A DNA stretch of 64,000 bases from Streptomyces sp. CC228A (lineage in GTDB: Bacteria > Actinomycetota > Actinomycetes > Streptomycetales > Streptomycetaceae), in assembly GCF_021390935.1 (NCBI RefSeq), contig NZ_JAJPUI010000009.1, forward strand, positions 214,271 through 278,270, read 5' to 3'. Below the pieces are notes generated by a model. It had not been told where the DNA came from. It ran no database searches and saw only the letters and a list, made by a program, of their open reading frames with translations. Of the stretch, positions 43,265-52,047 are shown in pieces. A program made the position numbers and the translations under genes. The first letter of the stretch is position 1. Every line of letters starts with the position of its first letter.

Positions 43265-43948
43265 CTAGCCCTGGGCCGCGTACTTCCTTGCCCGCTCGCG
43301 GAGTTCGGGGTGCGGGGCGTCACCCGCCGCCAGGACGCGGCGCAGCAGCTCCCGCTCCGTCGTCTGCGCCCGGAACGCCAGCCCCACCGTCACCTCGTGG
43401 TCCGGCCGGTGCACGATCTCCACGGGATCGCCCGCCCGCACCTCCCCCGGCTCGACCACCCGCAGGTACGCGCCCGGCGCGGCCCGCTCCGTGAACCGCT
43501 TCACCCAGCCCCGCTCGCCCAGCCAGCTCGCGAACGTACGGCACGGGATGCGCGAGGTCGTCACCTCCAGGACCAGCGACCCGCCGATCCGCCACCGCTC
43601 CCCGAGCCGCGCCCCGTCCACGTCCAGTCCCGCTGTCGTGAGGTTCTCACCGAACACGCCGTTGGCGAGCGGCCGTCCCAGCTCCCGCTCCCAGTGGTCC
43701 AGCTCCTCCCGGGCGAACGCGTACACCGCCTGGTCCGAGCCGCCGTGGTGGCGCAGGTCGCACACGGCGTCCCCGGCCACACCGCCCCCGCCGGTGCCCT
43801 TCGGTCCCGGGTCGCTGACTCGTATCGGCCCCTCCACCGGGTACTTGCCGATGCCCGTGGCGCCACTCGGCGCGTCGGAGTAGTCGACGCTCCTGGCCCG
43901 CCCCACGTTCACCGTCAGCAGCCGTCCGCCCACCGTGCCGTCGCTCAT
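43265..43948 (-). CDS. MOSC-domain protein (YiiM-like)
   Basis: A 227-residue MOSC protein. The N-terminus SDGTVGGRLLTVNVGRARSV and GDAVCDLRHHGGSDQAVYAF, LGRPLANGVFGENLTT and LEVTTSRIPCRTFASWLG are diagnostic; the conserved Cys in RIPCRTF is the one thought to carry sulfur or molybdenum cofactor ligands in the family. MOSC proteins such as YiiM in E. coli reduce N-hydroxylated compounds with molybdenum cofactor. Ends with VLAAGDAPHPELRERARKY. Upstream (133 bases from the SDR stop side) there is nothing else; the divergent LysR gene begins 118 bases on the other side. Confidence 0.88.
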   Translation of the reverse strand: MSDGTVGGRLLTVNVGRARSVDYSDAPSGATGIGKYPVEGPIRVSDPGPKGTGGGGVAGDAVCDLRHHGGSDQAVYAFAREELDHWERELGRPLANGVFGENLTTAGLDVDGARLGERWRIGGSLVLEVTTSRIPCRTFASWLGERGWVKRFTERAAPGAYLRVVEPGEVRAGDPVEIVHRPDHEVTVGLAFRAQTTERELLRRVLAAGDAPHPELRERARKYAAQG

Positions 43949-44065
43949 CGCGCTGCCCCTCCTGCTTCTCCTCGCGCGGTCTTCCGGTCGGGCACGCTAC
44001 CGCATCGACTCAAAGCGGGCAGCGAATATTGCGGCGCCCACCCAAGCTGCCCTTATAGTCGAGGG

Positions 44066-44968
44066 GTGATCGAAGCCCGCCACCTCCGCGTCCTGCGCGC
44101 CGTGGCCGCCACCGGGTCCTTCTCCGCGGCGGCCCGCGAGCTCGGCTGCACCCAGCCCGCGGTCAGTCAGCAGATGAAGGCGCTGGAGTCGTCCGCCGGA
44201 ACCCCGCTGCTCGTCCGCACCGGCCGGGAGATGCGGCTGACCCAGGCGGGCGAGGCGCTCGTGCGGCACGCCGCCGGTATCCTCGCGGGGCTGACCGCCG
44301 CCGAGGAGGAGGTCGCCGCCATCGCGGGGCTGCGGGCCGGGCGGGTCCGGCTCGTGTCGTTCCCCAGCGGCAGTTCCACGCTCGTCCCGGCCGCCCTGGC
44401 CGCCCTGCGCGCCGCCCACCCCGGCACCCGGGTGTCCCTCGTCGAGGCCGAACCGCCGCGCTCGGTCGAGATGCTGCGCGAGGGCGACTGCGACGTGGCG
44501 CTCGCCTTCCGGTACGGCGGCGGGGCGGCGGCCGAGTCGGAGTGGCAGGACCTCGTCGTGCGCCCCCTCCTCACCGACCGGCTCGTGAGCCTCGTACCCG
44601 AGGGCCACCGGCTGGCCGGCGCGGACTCCCTCACCATCGGCGAACTGGCGGATGAGCCGTGGATCGCCGGCTGCCCCCGCTGCCGCCGCCAGCTGGTGGA
44701 CGTCTGCCGGACCGCCGGCTTCGCGCCCCGCATCGACTTCGCGACCGACGACTACCCGGCGGTCGTCGGACTGGTGGGCGCCGGACTGGGCGTGGCAGTG
44801 CTCCCGGAGCTGGCCATCGCCTCCGTACGGCCCCGGGGCACCCGGACCGTCGCGGTGGAGCCGCGCGTGGAGCGGGAGATCGTCGCCCTCACCCTCCCGG
44901 ACCTGGCGCAGGTCCCGGCCGTGGCGGCCACCCTGGACCAACTCGCGGCCGCCGCGACCCGCGCGTAA
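44066..44968 (+). CDS. LysR-family transcriptional regulator
   Basis: A 300-residue LysR regulator from the GTG at 44066 (GAGGGG immediately upstream). The N-terminal winged helix-turn-helix reads HLRVLRAVAATGSFSAAARE and GCTQPAVSQQMKALESSAGT; the effector domain (about 90-290) includes VSFPSGSSTLVPAAL and VGAGLGVAVLPELA. It is divergent from the MOSC gene and shares a 117-base intergenic region with it, the usual arrangement for a LysR protein controlling its neighbour, so the MOSC and perhaps SDR genes are likely targets. The effector is unknown. Confidence 0.92.
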   Translation: MIEARHLRVLRAVAATGSFSAAARELGCTQPAVSQQMKALESSAGTPLLVRTGREMRLTQAGEALVRHAAGILAGLTAAEEEVAAIAGLRAGRVRLVSFPSGSSTLVPAALAALRAAHPGTRVSLVEAEPPRSVEMLREGDCDVALAFRYGGGAAAESEWQDLVVRPLLTDRLVSLVPEGHRLAGADSLTIGELADEPWIAGCPRCRRQLVDVCRTAGFAPRIDFATDDYPAVVGLVGAGLGVAVLPELAIASVRPRGTRTVAVEPRVEREIVALTLPDLAQVPAVAATLDQLAAAATRA

Positions 44969-45437
44969 CGCCCCACCCGCCGGCCGACGCCGCCCCCGAC
45001 CGCCCCGGCCTGCCGCCGCCACGCGCGGTGGTCCCGGGCCTGCTGCCTGACGCGCCCGCTGACCCCACACCCCCGCTGCCGCCCCGCGCACGTCGTGGCC
45101 GGACCGGCCTTCTGCGCGGCGGTGCGCAGCACCGTACGGCCGCGGCGCGGGGGCGCGCGCCGTGGCGGCCGGCGCCCGCGGGGACGCGTACGGCCCCCGG
45201 AGAGGTCCGTACGGCAGGCCCGTACAGCAGGCGCGCGCAACAGGGCCGAGGCGCGCAACAGGCCCGCACGGCTTCCGTGCGGGCCTGCTGAAACGTTCCT
45301 TCAGCGGTCTGTCCGGCATGGCTTCGCGGGGGCGGCCCCTCCGGTCCCGTCCGGCCTTCCCCGGTCCTCCATGTCCTGCCCTGTTCCCCGGTCCTCCCCT
45401 GCCCTCGTCGCCGGCGCTCCGCGCGGGTTCCGGGCGC
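44969..45437. terminator. Convergent intergenic region with a hairpin terminator (45259-45287)
   Basis: About 470 bases between the LysR gene (+) and whiD (-). It contains a perfect 13-bp stem, CAGGCCCGCACGG at 45259-45271 and its complement at 45275-45287, with a 3-base loop, suitable as a bidirectional terminator. The rest is GC-rich with no gene that I can support. Confidence 0.8.
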
Positions 45438-45755
45438 TCAGCCCTTGCCGCCCGCCGCGGACGTCGTGATCAGCCGGGTGCGCGCCCTGCCCATCAGCTC
45501 CTCGCGCTCGTCCTCGGTGAGGCCGCCCCACACTCCGTAGGGCTCCCGCACGGCGAGTGCGTGGGCCGCGCACTCCGCGCGGACCGGGCATCGCATGCAG
45601 ACCTCCTTCGCCGAGTTCTCACGCGCGCTCCGCGCCGCGCCGCGCTCCCCCTCGGGGTGGAAGAAGAGCGAACTGTCGACCCCTCGGCAGGCAGCCAGCA
45701 GCTGCCAGTCCCAGAGGTCGGCGTTGGGTCCGGGAAGGCGGGAGAAATCTGCCAT
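45438..45755 (-). CDS. whiD: WhiB-family iron-sulfur developmental regulator WhiD
   Basis: A 105-residue Wbl protein that binds a [4Fe-4S] cluster and acts with the principal sigma factor; in Streptomyces WhiD is needed for late sporulation. The four cluster cysteines are C23, C53, C56 and C62 (LLAACRG, EVCMRCPVRAEC), followed by the G[V/I]WGG turn in EPYGVWGGLTEDEREEL and a basic C-terminus. The N-terminus MADFSRLPGPNADLWDWQ and the position next to bldM identify it as WhiD and not another Wbl protein. The ATG at 45755 is the natural start. The 414-base region to bldM holds the promoters. Confidence 0.95.
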   Translation of the reverse strand: MADFSRLPGPNADLWDWQLLAACRGVDSSLFFHPEGERGAARSARENSAKEVCMRCPVRAECAAHALAVREPYGVWGGLTEDEREELMGRARTRLITTSAAGGKG

Positions 45756-46169
45756 AGCGCATGTCCCCTTGTAACCGGTACGGAGTCGGTACTGAGCCCA
45801 CCGCGGGGCTCGTTGCGCGGACGTCTTGTCGCAGTAGATGTAAATATGACTCATTGCGAATCTAGCCACAGACACCAGCAAAGGGAAGGAAAAGGCGCTA
45901 AATGGGGCATAGCTCTGTGTGAGATGGCGGTCGGGTGACAGCGAGACGCCGATGACCTGCGGCGCTCTCCTCCGTAGGCGACTCCTCACGTAGAGTGTTG
46001 GAGTCGGTGCCCGTCCCCGTAACTCTTTCGGGTGACCGTCGTTGAGAGAGCGGAGGCGGTTGAAGCAACCGGCCCTCGGGCAGATGTCCGGGGCCGTCAA
46101 CCGCACAGGTGACGATTCGTAACCAGCCTGGAGGCCCAAGGTGACGCGCATCAGCTGCGGAGGGCGGTC
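45756..46169. promoter_or_regulatory. whiD-bldM divergent regulatory region
   Basis: About 414 bases holding the control regions of both developmental genes. The central part (about 45840-45900) is unusually AT-rich for this chromosome (AGATGTAAATATGACTCATT and neighbours), a likely whiD promoter area. The sigma-BldN promoter of bldM lies on the right. No small gene is seen. Confidence 0.75.
46018..46045 (+). promoter_or_regulatory. Sigma-BldN type promoter of bldM
   Basis: CGTAAC at 46018-46023, a 16-base spacer, and CGTTGA at 46040-46045, an exact match to the sigma-BldN consensus I know from bldM promoter 1 of S. coelicolor. It would give a leader of roughly 115-120 bases before the bldM ATG. 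Confidence 0.85.
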
Positions 46170-46781
46170 ATGACTTCCGTCCTCGTCTGCGACGACTCCC
46201 CGCTTGCCCGAGAAGCGCTACGGCGCGCCGTCGCGACCGTGCCCGGTGTCGAGCGCGTGACGACGGCGGCCAACGGCGAGGAAGTCCTCCGCCGCTGGGG
46301 CGCCGACCGCTCCGACCTGATCCTTATGGACGTACGCATGCCCGGTCTGGGCGGCGTGGAGACCGTCCGCCGGCTGCTGTCCGCGGACCCCGGCGCCCGC
46401 ATCATCATGCTGACCGTCGCCGAGGACCTCGACGGTGTGGCGCTCGCCGTGGCCGCCGGCGCCCGGGGGTACCTGCACAAGGATGCCTCGCGCGCCGAGC
46501 TGCGGGCGACCGTCACCCAGGCCCTCGCCGACCCCACCTGGCGGCTCGCCCCGCGCCGGCTGCGGTCCGCGGAGATGGGCGCCGCGCCCACGCTCACCGC
46601 GCGGGAGATCCAGGTGCTCGAAGGCATGAGCCACGGCCGCTCGAACGCCGAGATCGGCCGTGAGCTGTTCCTCTCGGAGGACACGGTCAAGACCCACGCC
46701 CGGCGGCTGTTCAAGAAGCTCGGTGCCTCGGACCGGGCCCACGCGGTCGCGCTCGGCTTCCGCTGGGGCCTGGTGCGCTAG
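46170..46781 (+). CDS. bldM: Orphan response regulator BldM
   Basis: A 203-residue NarL/FixJ-type regulator, exactly the length of S. coelicolor BldM, required for aerial hyphae and, with WhiI, for spore maturation. The receiver domain has the acidic pair DD at 8-9, Asp54 (ILMDVRMPG) and Lys near 104; the LuxR-type helix-turn-helix is LTAREIQVLEGMSHGRSNAE and LFLSEDTVKTHARRLFKKLG. No kinase gene is adjacent, as expected for this orphan. Transcription from a sigma-BldN promoter is indicated by the upstream sequence. Confidence 0.97.
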   Translation: MTSVLVCDDSPLAREALRRAVATVPGVERVTTAANGEEVLRRWGADRSDLILMDVRMPGLGGVETVRRLLSADPGARIIMLTVAEDLDGVALAVAAGARGYLHKDASRAELRATVTQALADPTWRLAPRRLRSAEMGAAPTLTAREIQVLEGMSHGRSNAEIGRELFLSEDTVKTHARRLFKKLGASDRAHAVALGFRWGLVR

Positions 46782-47088
46782 GCCCGTGTCCGCGAGGTCC
46801 CGCCCGCACCGCGGGCGGACAGCGCCGCTGCCGGGGCGCTCCCCGGCGCCGGGGCCGTCATGCCCGTGATGCCCCCGTCCGCACCGCGGCGGACGGGGCG
46901 GCGCACGCCTGATGTCTGTTTCCGGCGCGATGCCGCATCCTTGAGGGGTGGAGCTCCTCGGGGACGAGTCGATCGAGCGGGAGGGGAGGGCGCAGGGGAT
47001 GACGTCCGGCGCACCTGCTCATAACGCTTCGGTGCACAAGGCGGGACGCGGTGCCACGGAGCAGACGCGGTCAAGGCACCATGGACCG

Positions 47089-47694
47089 ATGCACGACGAC
47101 CAGACGCCGACGTCTCCCGCGCCCCCCGCGGCGGCCGGGGCGATCGGCGCACTCGTGCACCGCGCGGTGGAGGGCGACGAGCAGGCCACCCACGACCTGC
47201 TCGCCCATGTCCACCCGCTGGCCCTGCGGTACTGCCGCACCAAGCTGAACCGGCTCCCCGGCGACGCCCGGCACTTCGTCGAGGACCTCGCGCAGGAGGT
47301 CTGCGTCGCCGTCCTGATGGCCCTGCCGCGCTACCGGGACACCGGTCGGCCGTTCGAGGCGTTCGTCTTCGCCATCGCCGGTCACAAGATCGCCGACCTG
47401 CAGCGGGCGGCCATGCGGCACCCCGGCTCCACCGCCGTACCCTCCGACGAGATGCCCGAGCGGCCCGACGACTCCCTCGGCCCCGAGGAGCGCGCCCTGC
47501 TCAGCGACGACGCGGAATGGGCCCGCAGGCTCCTCGCCAACCTCCCGGAGAACCAGCGCGAACTGCTGCTGCTCCGGGTGGCCGTGGGGCTCACCGCCGA
47601 GGAGACCGGGCAGATGCTCGGCATGTCCCCCGGTGCCGTACGGGTCGCCCAGCACCGCGCGCTCAGCCGGCTCCGGGCGCTCGCCGAGCAGTGA
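47089..47694 (+). CDS. shbA: ECF-like sigma factor ShbA (controls hrdB)
   Basis: A 201-residue sigma-70-family protein. Region 2 is ALRYCRTKLNRLPGDARHFVE and DLAQEVCVAVLMALPRYRDT; region 4 is LPENQRELLLLRVAVGLTAE and TGQMLGMSPGAVRVAQHRAL. Position just upstream of guaB and the sequence identify it as ShbA, which in S. griseus and S. coelicolor drives transcription of the principal sigma factor gene hrdB. I start it at the ATG at 47089 (MHDDQTPTSP), by family length; a start at 46999 has the better ribosome site (GGGGAGGGCG) and would add 30 residues. Confidence 0.9.
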   Translation: MHDDQTPTSPAPPAAAGAIGALVHRAVEGDEQATHDLLAHVHPLALRYCRTKLNRLPGDARHFVEDLAQEVCVAVLMALPRYRDTGRPFEAFVFAIAGHKIADLQRAAMRHPGSTAVPSDEMPERPDDSLGPEERALLSDDAEWARRLLANLPENQRELLLLRVAVGLTAEETGQMLGMSPGAVRVAQHRALSRLRALAEQ

Positions 47695-47922
47695 GCACGC
47701 CGCCCGGCGGCAGCGCGGGCGGGCCGCGGTCCCTCACCGAACCCCGCGGGGCACCCGGGGGCCTCCGCCACCCCACCCGGGCCCGTCCTGGGCCCGTCGC
47801 TATGGCGGATGTCATACGTGTGAACGTCCAAAGCTTCCGGCTGATCTTGCTCGTGGAATGAGACACCCGCGCGGCCCGTTAGCATGGACATCTGCACCGA
47901 TCAAGGCCATGGGGAAGGTGTC

Positions 47923-49428
47923 ATGACTGCCAACGTCGACGGAGTGCCCGAGAAATTCGCGACACTCGGGCTGACCTACGACGATGTGCTGCTGCTGCCA
48001 GGGGCGTCCGACATGGCGCCCCACGAGATCGACACCTCCACGCAGCTCTCCAGGAACGTCCGGATCAACATCCCGCTGCTGTCGGCCGCCATGGACAAGG
48101 TGACCGAGTCCCGCATGGCCATCGCCATGGCGCGGCAGGGCGGCGTCGGCGTCCTGCACCGCAACCTGTCCATCGCGGACCAGGCCAACCAGGTCGACCT
48201 GGTGAAGCGCTCCGAGTCCGGCATGGTCACGGACCCGATCACGATCCACCCGGACGCCACGCTCGCCGAGGCCGACGCGCTGTGCGGCAAGTTCCGCATC
48301 TCCGGCGTCCCGGTCACCGACCCCGCGGGCAAGCTGCTGGGCATCGTCACCAACCGCGACATGGCCTTCGAGACCGACCGCACCCGCCGAGTGCGCGAGG
48401 TCATGACGCCCATGCCGCTGGTCACCGGCAAGGTCGGCATCTCCGGCGTGGACGCCATGGAGCTGCTGCGCCGCCACAAGATCGAGAAGCTGCCGCTCGT
48501 CGACGACGAGGGCCTCCTCAAGGGCCTGATCACCGTCAAGGACTTCGTCAAGGCGGAGCAGTACCCGAACGCGGCGAAGGACAAGGAGGGCCGCCTCCTC
48601 GTCGGCGCCGCCGTCGGTGTCGCGGGCGACGCCTACGAGCGCGCCCAGGCGCTGATCGAGGCGAGCGTCGACTTCATCGTCGTCGACACCGCCCACGGCC
48701 ACTCCAAGCTGGTCGGCGACATGGTCGCCAAGATCAAGTCGAACGCGTCCGTCGACGTCATCGGCGGCAACGTCGCCACCCGCGACGGCGCCCAGGCGCT
48801 GATCGACGCGGGCGTCGACGCGATCAAGGTCGGGGTCGGCCCCGGCTCCATCTGCACCACCCGCGTGGTCGCCGGCATCGGCGTCCCGCAGGTCACCGCC
48901 ATCTACGAGGCGTCCGTCGCCGCCAAGGCGGCCGGCGTCCCCGTCATCGGCGACGGCGGCCTCCAGTACTCCGGCGACATCGCCAAGGCGCTGGTCGCCG
49001 GTGCCGACACCGTGATGCTCGGCTCCCTGCTCGCCGGCTGCGAGGAGTCCCCGGGCGAGCTGCTCTTCATCAACGGCAAGCAGTTCAAGTCGTACCGCGG
49101 CATGGGCTCCCTCGGGGCCATGCAGTCCCGCGGCGAGCAGCGCTCCTTCTCCAAGGACCGCTACTTCCAGGAGGGCGTCGCGTCCGACGAGAAGATCGTG
49201 CCCGAGGGCGTCGAGGGCCAGGTGCCCTACCGCGGCCCGCTGTCCGCGGTCGTCCACCAGCTCGTCGGCGGTCTGCGCCAGTCGATGTTCTACGTCGGCG
49301 GCAGGACCGTCCCCCAGCTGCAGGAACGCGGCCGGTTCGTCCGCATCACGTCCGCGGGCCTGAAGGAGAGCCACCCGCACGACGTCCAGATGACGGTCGA
49401 GGCGCCGAACTACAGCACCCGCAAGTAG
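47923..49428 (+). CDS. guaB: IMP dehydrogenase
   Basis: A 501-residue IMP dehydrogenase, which oxidises IMP to XMP with NAD, the committed step to GMP. It starts at the ATG at 47923 with GGGGAAGG upstream. Two CBS domains (about 100-210) sit inside the barrel (TLAEADALCGKFRISGVPVT and AMELLRRHKIEKLPLVDDEG). The catalytic Cys is in KVGVGPGSICTTRVVAG, and the flap ends with QLVGGLRQSMFYVGGRTV. A terminator follows, so guaB3 is transcribed separately. Confidence 0.97.
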   Translation: MTANVDGVPEKFATLGLTYDDVLLLPGASDMAPHEIDTSTQLSRNVRINIPLLSAAMDKVTESRMAIAMARQGGVGVLHRNLSIADQANQVDLVKRSESGMVTDPITIHPDATLAEADALCGKFRISGVPVTDPAGKLLGIVTNRDMAFETDRTRRVREVMTPMPLVTGKVGISGVDAMELLRRHKIEKLPLVDDEGLLKGLITVKDFVKAEQYPNAAKDKEGRLLVGAAVGVAGDAYERAQALIEASVDFIVVDTAHGHSKLVGDMVAKIKSNASVDVIGGNVATRDGAQALIDAGVDAIKVGVGPGSICTTRVVAGIGVPQVTAIYEASVAAKAAGVPVIGDGGLQYSGDIAKALVAGADTVMLGSLLAGCEESPGELLFINGKQFKSYRGMGSLGAMQSRGEQRSFSKDRYFQEGVASDEKIVPEGVEGQVPYRGPLSAVVHQLVGGLRQSMFYVGGRTVPQLQERGRFVRITSAGLKESHPHDVQMTVEAPNYSTRK

Positions 49429-49486
49429 CGGCGGCGCGCGCGGCCGCCACGGCACCCGCGCGCCCCGGCCGGCAGCGCCCACCGCA

Positions 49487-49525
49487 CGGAAGGGGCGGCC
49501 CGGAACACCCGGGCCGCCCCTTCCG
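49487..49525. terminator. guaB terminator
   Basis: A perfect 17-bp stem (CGGAAGGGGCGGCCCGG and complement) with a 5-base loop, 58 bases after the guaB stop. Confidence 0.92.
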
Positions 49526-49592
49526 CATGCGCCGCCTGGCGCCCGGTCGGCGATACTGGTACGCGCAGACGTAGAAGGAAAGGCCACACATC

Positions 49593-50717
49593 GTGACTGA
49601 GATCGAGATCGGGCGCGGCAAGCGCGGCCGCAGGGCGTACGCGTTCGACGACATCGCCGTCGTACCGAGCCGGCGCACCCGGGACCCGAAGGAGGTCTCG
49701 ATCGCCTGGCAGATCGACGCCTACCGCTTCGAGCTGCCGTTCCTGGCCGCGCCCATGGACTCCGTCGTCTCCCCGGAGACCGCGATCCGCATCGGCCGCA
49801 TGGGCGGCCTCGGCGTCCTCAACCTGGAAGGGCTGTGGACCCGCTACGAGGACCCGCAGCCGCTGCTCGACGAGATCACCGAGCTGGACGAGGCCACCGC
49901 CACCCGCCGTCTGCAGGAGATCTACGCCGCGCCGATCAAGGAGGAGCTGATCGGGCAGCGCATCAAGGAGGTCCGCGACTCCGGCGTGGTGACCGCCGCC
50001 GCGCTCTCCCCGCAGCGCACCGCCCAGTTCTCCAAGGCCGTCGTCGACGCCGGCGTCGACCTCTTCGTGATCCGCGGTACGACCGTCTCCGCCGAGCACG
50101 TGTCCGGCGCCGCCGAGCCGCTGAACCTGAAGCAGTTCATCTACGAACTCGACGTCCCCGTCATCGTGGGCGGCTGCGCCACCTACACGGCCGCGCTGCA
50201 CCTGATGCGCACCGGCGCGGCGGGCGTCCTCGTGGGCTTCGGCGGCGGCGCCGCCCACACCACCCGCAACGTGCTGGGCATCCAGGTCCCCATGGCCACG
50301 GCCGTCGCGGACGTGGCCGCCGCCCGCCGCGACTACATGGACGAGTCCGGCGGCCGGTACGTGCACGTCATCGCCGACGGCGGCGTGGGCTGGTCCGGCG
50401 ACCTGCCCAAGGCCGTCGCGTGCGGCGCCGACGCCGTGATGATCGGCTCCCCGCTGGCCCGCGCCACGGACGCCCCGGGCAAGGGCCACCACTGGGGCAT
50501 GGAGGCCGTCCACGAGGACGTGCCGCGCGGCAAGCTCGTCGACCTGGGCATCGTCGGCACGACGGAGGAGATCCTCACCGGCCCGTCCCACACCCCGGAC
50601 GGCTCCATGAACTTCTTCGGCGCCCTGCGCCGCGCCATGGCCACCACCGGCTATAGCGAGCTCAAGGAGTTCCAGCGCGTCGAGGTCACCGTCGCGGAGT
50701 CGCAGCACCGGCGGTGA
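49593..50717 (+). CDS. guaB3: GuaB3-family IMP dehydrogenase paralogue
   Basis: A 374-residue barrel protein starting at a GTG (49593) with GAAGGAAAGG upstream. It is clearly related to IMP dehydrogenase but has no CBS domains, and the catalytic loop differs: where GuaB has GPGSICTTR, this reads GFGGGAAHTTRNVLG, so the nucleophile Cys is missing. The family is conserved in actinobacteria beside guaB, and its activity has been debated; IMPDH activity in purine metabolism should not be assumed. GPSHTPDGSMNFFGALRRAM near the end is typical. Confidence 0.95.
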   Translation: MTEIEIGRGKRGRRAYAFDDIAVVPSRRTRDPKEVSIAWQIDAYRFELPFLAAPMDSVVSPETAIRIGRMGGLGVLNLEGLWTRYEDPQPLLDEITELDEATATRRLQEIYAAPIKEELIGQRIKEVRDSGVVTAAALSPQRTAQFSKAVVDAGVDLFVIRGTTVSAEHVSGAAEPLNLKQFIYELDVPVIVGGCATYTAALHLMRTGAAGVLVGFGGGAAHTTRNVLGIQVPMATAVADVAAARRDYMDESGGRYVHVIADGGVGWSGDLPKAVACGADAVMIGSPLARATDAPGKGHHWGMEAVHEDVPRGKLVDLGIVGTTEEILTGPSHTPDGSMNFFGALRRAMATTGYSELKEFQRVEVTVAESQHRR

Positions 50718-50744
50718 GCCCGCCGCGCGGCGCCTGAACCGCAG

Positions 50745-50782
50745 GACGGCCCGGTCACCCGAGTGGGTGACCGGGCCGTCCC
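50745..50782. terminator. Bidirectional terminator between guaB3 and the sugar dehydrogenase gene
   Basis: A perfect 17-bp stem (GGACGGCCCGGTCACCC and complement) with the loop GAGT. It separates two convergent genes and can end transcripts from both. Confidence 0.92.
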
Positions 50783-50805
50783 CGTCCCGCGGCTGGGGCG
50801 CCTCT

Positions 50806-52047
50806 TCACAGCCGGTGCGCCGCCCCCGTCGGAGTGGCTCCCCGCGTGTCGAGGAGGAGCTGGGCCTTCACGGAGAGGCCCTGGAGGTCGTACGTGCGGT
50901 GGTGCTGGAGCAGGATCGTCAGGTCCGCGCCCGCCGCCGCCTCGTACAGGGAGTCGGCGCGCGGTACGGGCACGTCGGCCACGCGCCACACCGGGACGTA
51001 CGGGTCGTGGTAGCTGACCGCGGCGCCCATGCCCTTCAGGCGCTGGGCGATCTCGGGTGCGGGGGAGCCCTCCTGGTCGGCGAGGTCGGGCTTGTAGGTG
51101 ACGCCGAGCAGCAGCACGCGGGCGCCGCGCACCGACTTGCCGTGCTCGTTGAGGAGCGTGGCGCAGCGCGCGGTGACGTACTGCGGCATCCGCTCGTTGA
51201 TCCGGCCGGCCAGCTCCACCAGGTGCAGCGGCCGGTGCGCGCCGACCGTGTCGACGGGCACGCCGTGGCCGCCGACGCCCGGTCCGGGGCGGAACGCCTG
51301 GAAGCCGAACGGTTTCGTCTCGGCGCAGCGGACGACGTCCCACAGGTCGACGCCGAGTTCGTGGCAGAGCACGGCCATCTCGTTGACCAGCGCGATGTTG
51401 ACGTGCCGGAAGTTGGTCTCCAGCAGTTTGACCGTCTCCGCCTCGCGGATGCCGCGGGCCCGGACGACCTTGTCCGTGAGGCGGCCGTAGAACGCGGCGG
51501 CGGACTCGGTGCAGGCGGGGGTGAGGCCGCCGATGACCTTGGGGGTGTGGGCGTAGCCGTACGCGCGGTTGCCCGGGTCGAGGCGCGCCGGGGAGTACGC
51601 GAGGTGGAAGTCCCGACCGGCGCGCAGCCCGGAGCCCTCCTCCAGGAGCGGGCGCAGCACGTCCTCGGTGGTGCCGGGCGGCACGGGCGACTCCAGCAGC
51701 ACGGTGGTGTGCGGGCGCAGCCGGGCGGCGAGGGCGCGGGCGGCGTCGGTGACGGCGGACAAATCGAGGGGGCCCTCGGTGCCCGGCCTGGTCGGGGCGC
51801 AGATGACGGCGGTGCGGACCCGTCCCAGCTCGGCCGGGTCCGGCGTGGGGCGGAAGCCGCCCGACAGCATCCTGCGGATCTCGGACGGGGTGAGGGAGCC
51901 GTCGACGGGCGGGCGCCCGGCGGCGAGCTCGGCGACCGGCCGCGGGTCGGTGTCGTAGCCGACGGTGCCGATGCCGGCGCCGGTGGCGGCCTGGGCGAGG
52001 GGCAGGCCGAGGTGGCCGAGGCCGATGACGGCGAGGTCTGCGGGCAT
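50806..52047 (-). CDS. Nucleotide-sugar dehydrogenase homologue without the catalytic cysteine
   Basis: A 413-residue member of the UDP-glucose/UDP-ManNAc dehydrogenase family (WecC/UgdH-like). The N-terminal NAD domain has AVIGLGHLGLPLAQAATGAG; the middle has SPARLDPGNRAYGY, KLLETNFRHVNIALVNEMAV and ETKPFGFQAFRPGPGVGGHG; the C-terminal domain has LLLGVTYKPDLADQEGSPA. Where active enzymes have GGHC or GSCF, this protein has GGHGVPVDT, so the catalytic Cys is Gly. It may be inactive, catalyse only the first oxidation, or have another role. It is divergent from glpD, sharing a 335-base region that has two DnaA-box-like sites. Confidence 0.85.
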   Translation of the reverse strand: MPADLAVIGLGHLGLPLAQAATGAGIGTVGYDTDPRPVAELAAGRPPVDGSLTPSEIRRMLSGGFRPTPDPAELGRVRTAVICAPTRPGTEGPLDLSAVTDAARALAARLRPHTTVLLESPVPPGTTEDVLRPLLEEGSGLRAGRDFHLAYSPARLDPGNRAYGYAHTPKVIGGLTPACTESAAAFYGRLTDKVVRARGIREAETVKLLETNFRHVNIALVNEMAVLCHELGVDLWDVVRCAETKPFGFQAFRPGPGVGGHGVPVDTVGAHRPLHLVELAGRINERMPQYVTARCATLLNEHGKSVRGARVLLLGVTYKPDLADQEGSPAPEIAQRLKGMGAAVSYHDPYVPVWRVADVPVPRADSLYEAAAGADLTILLQHHRTYDLQGLSVKAQLLLDTRGATPTGAAHRL

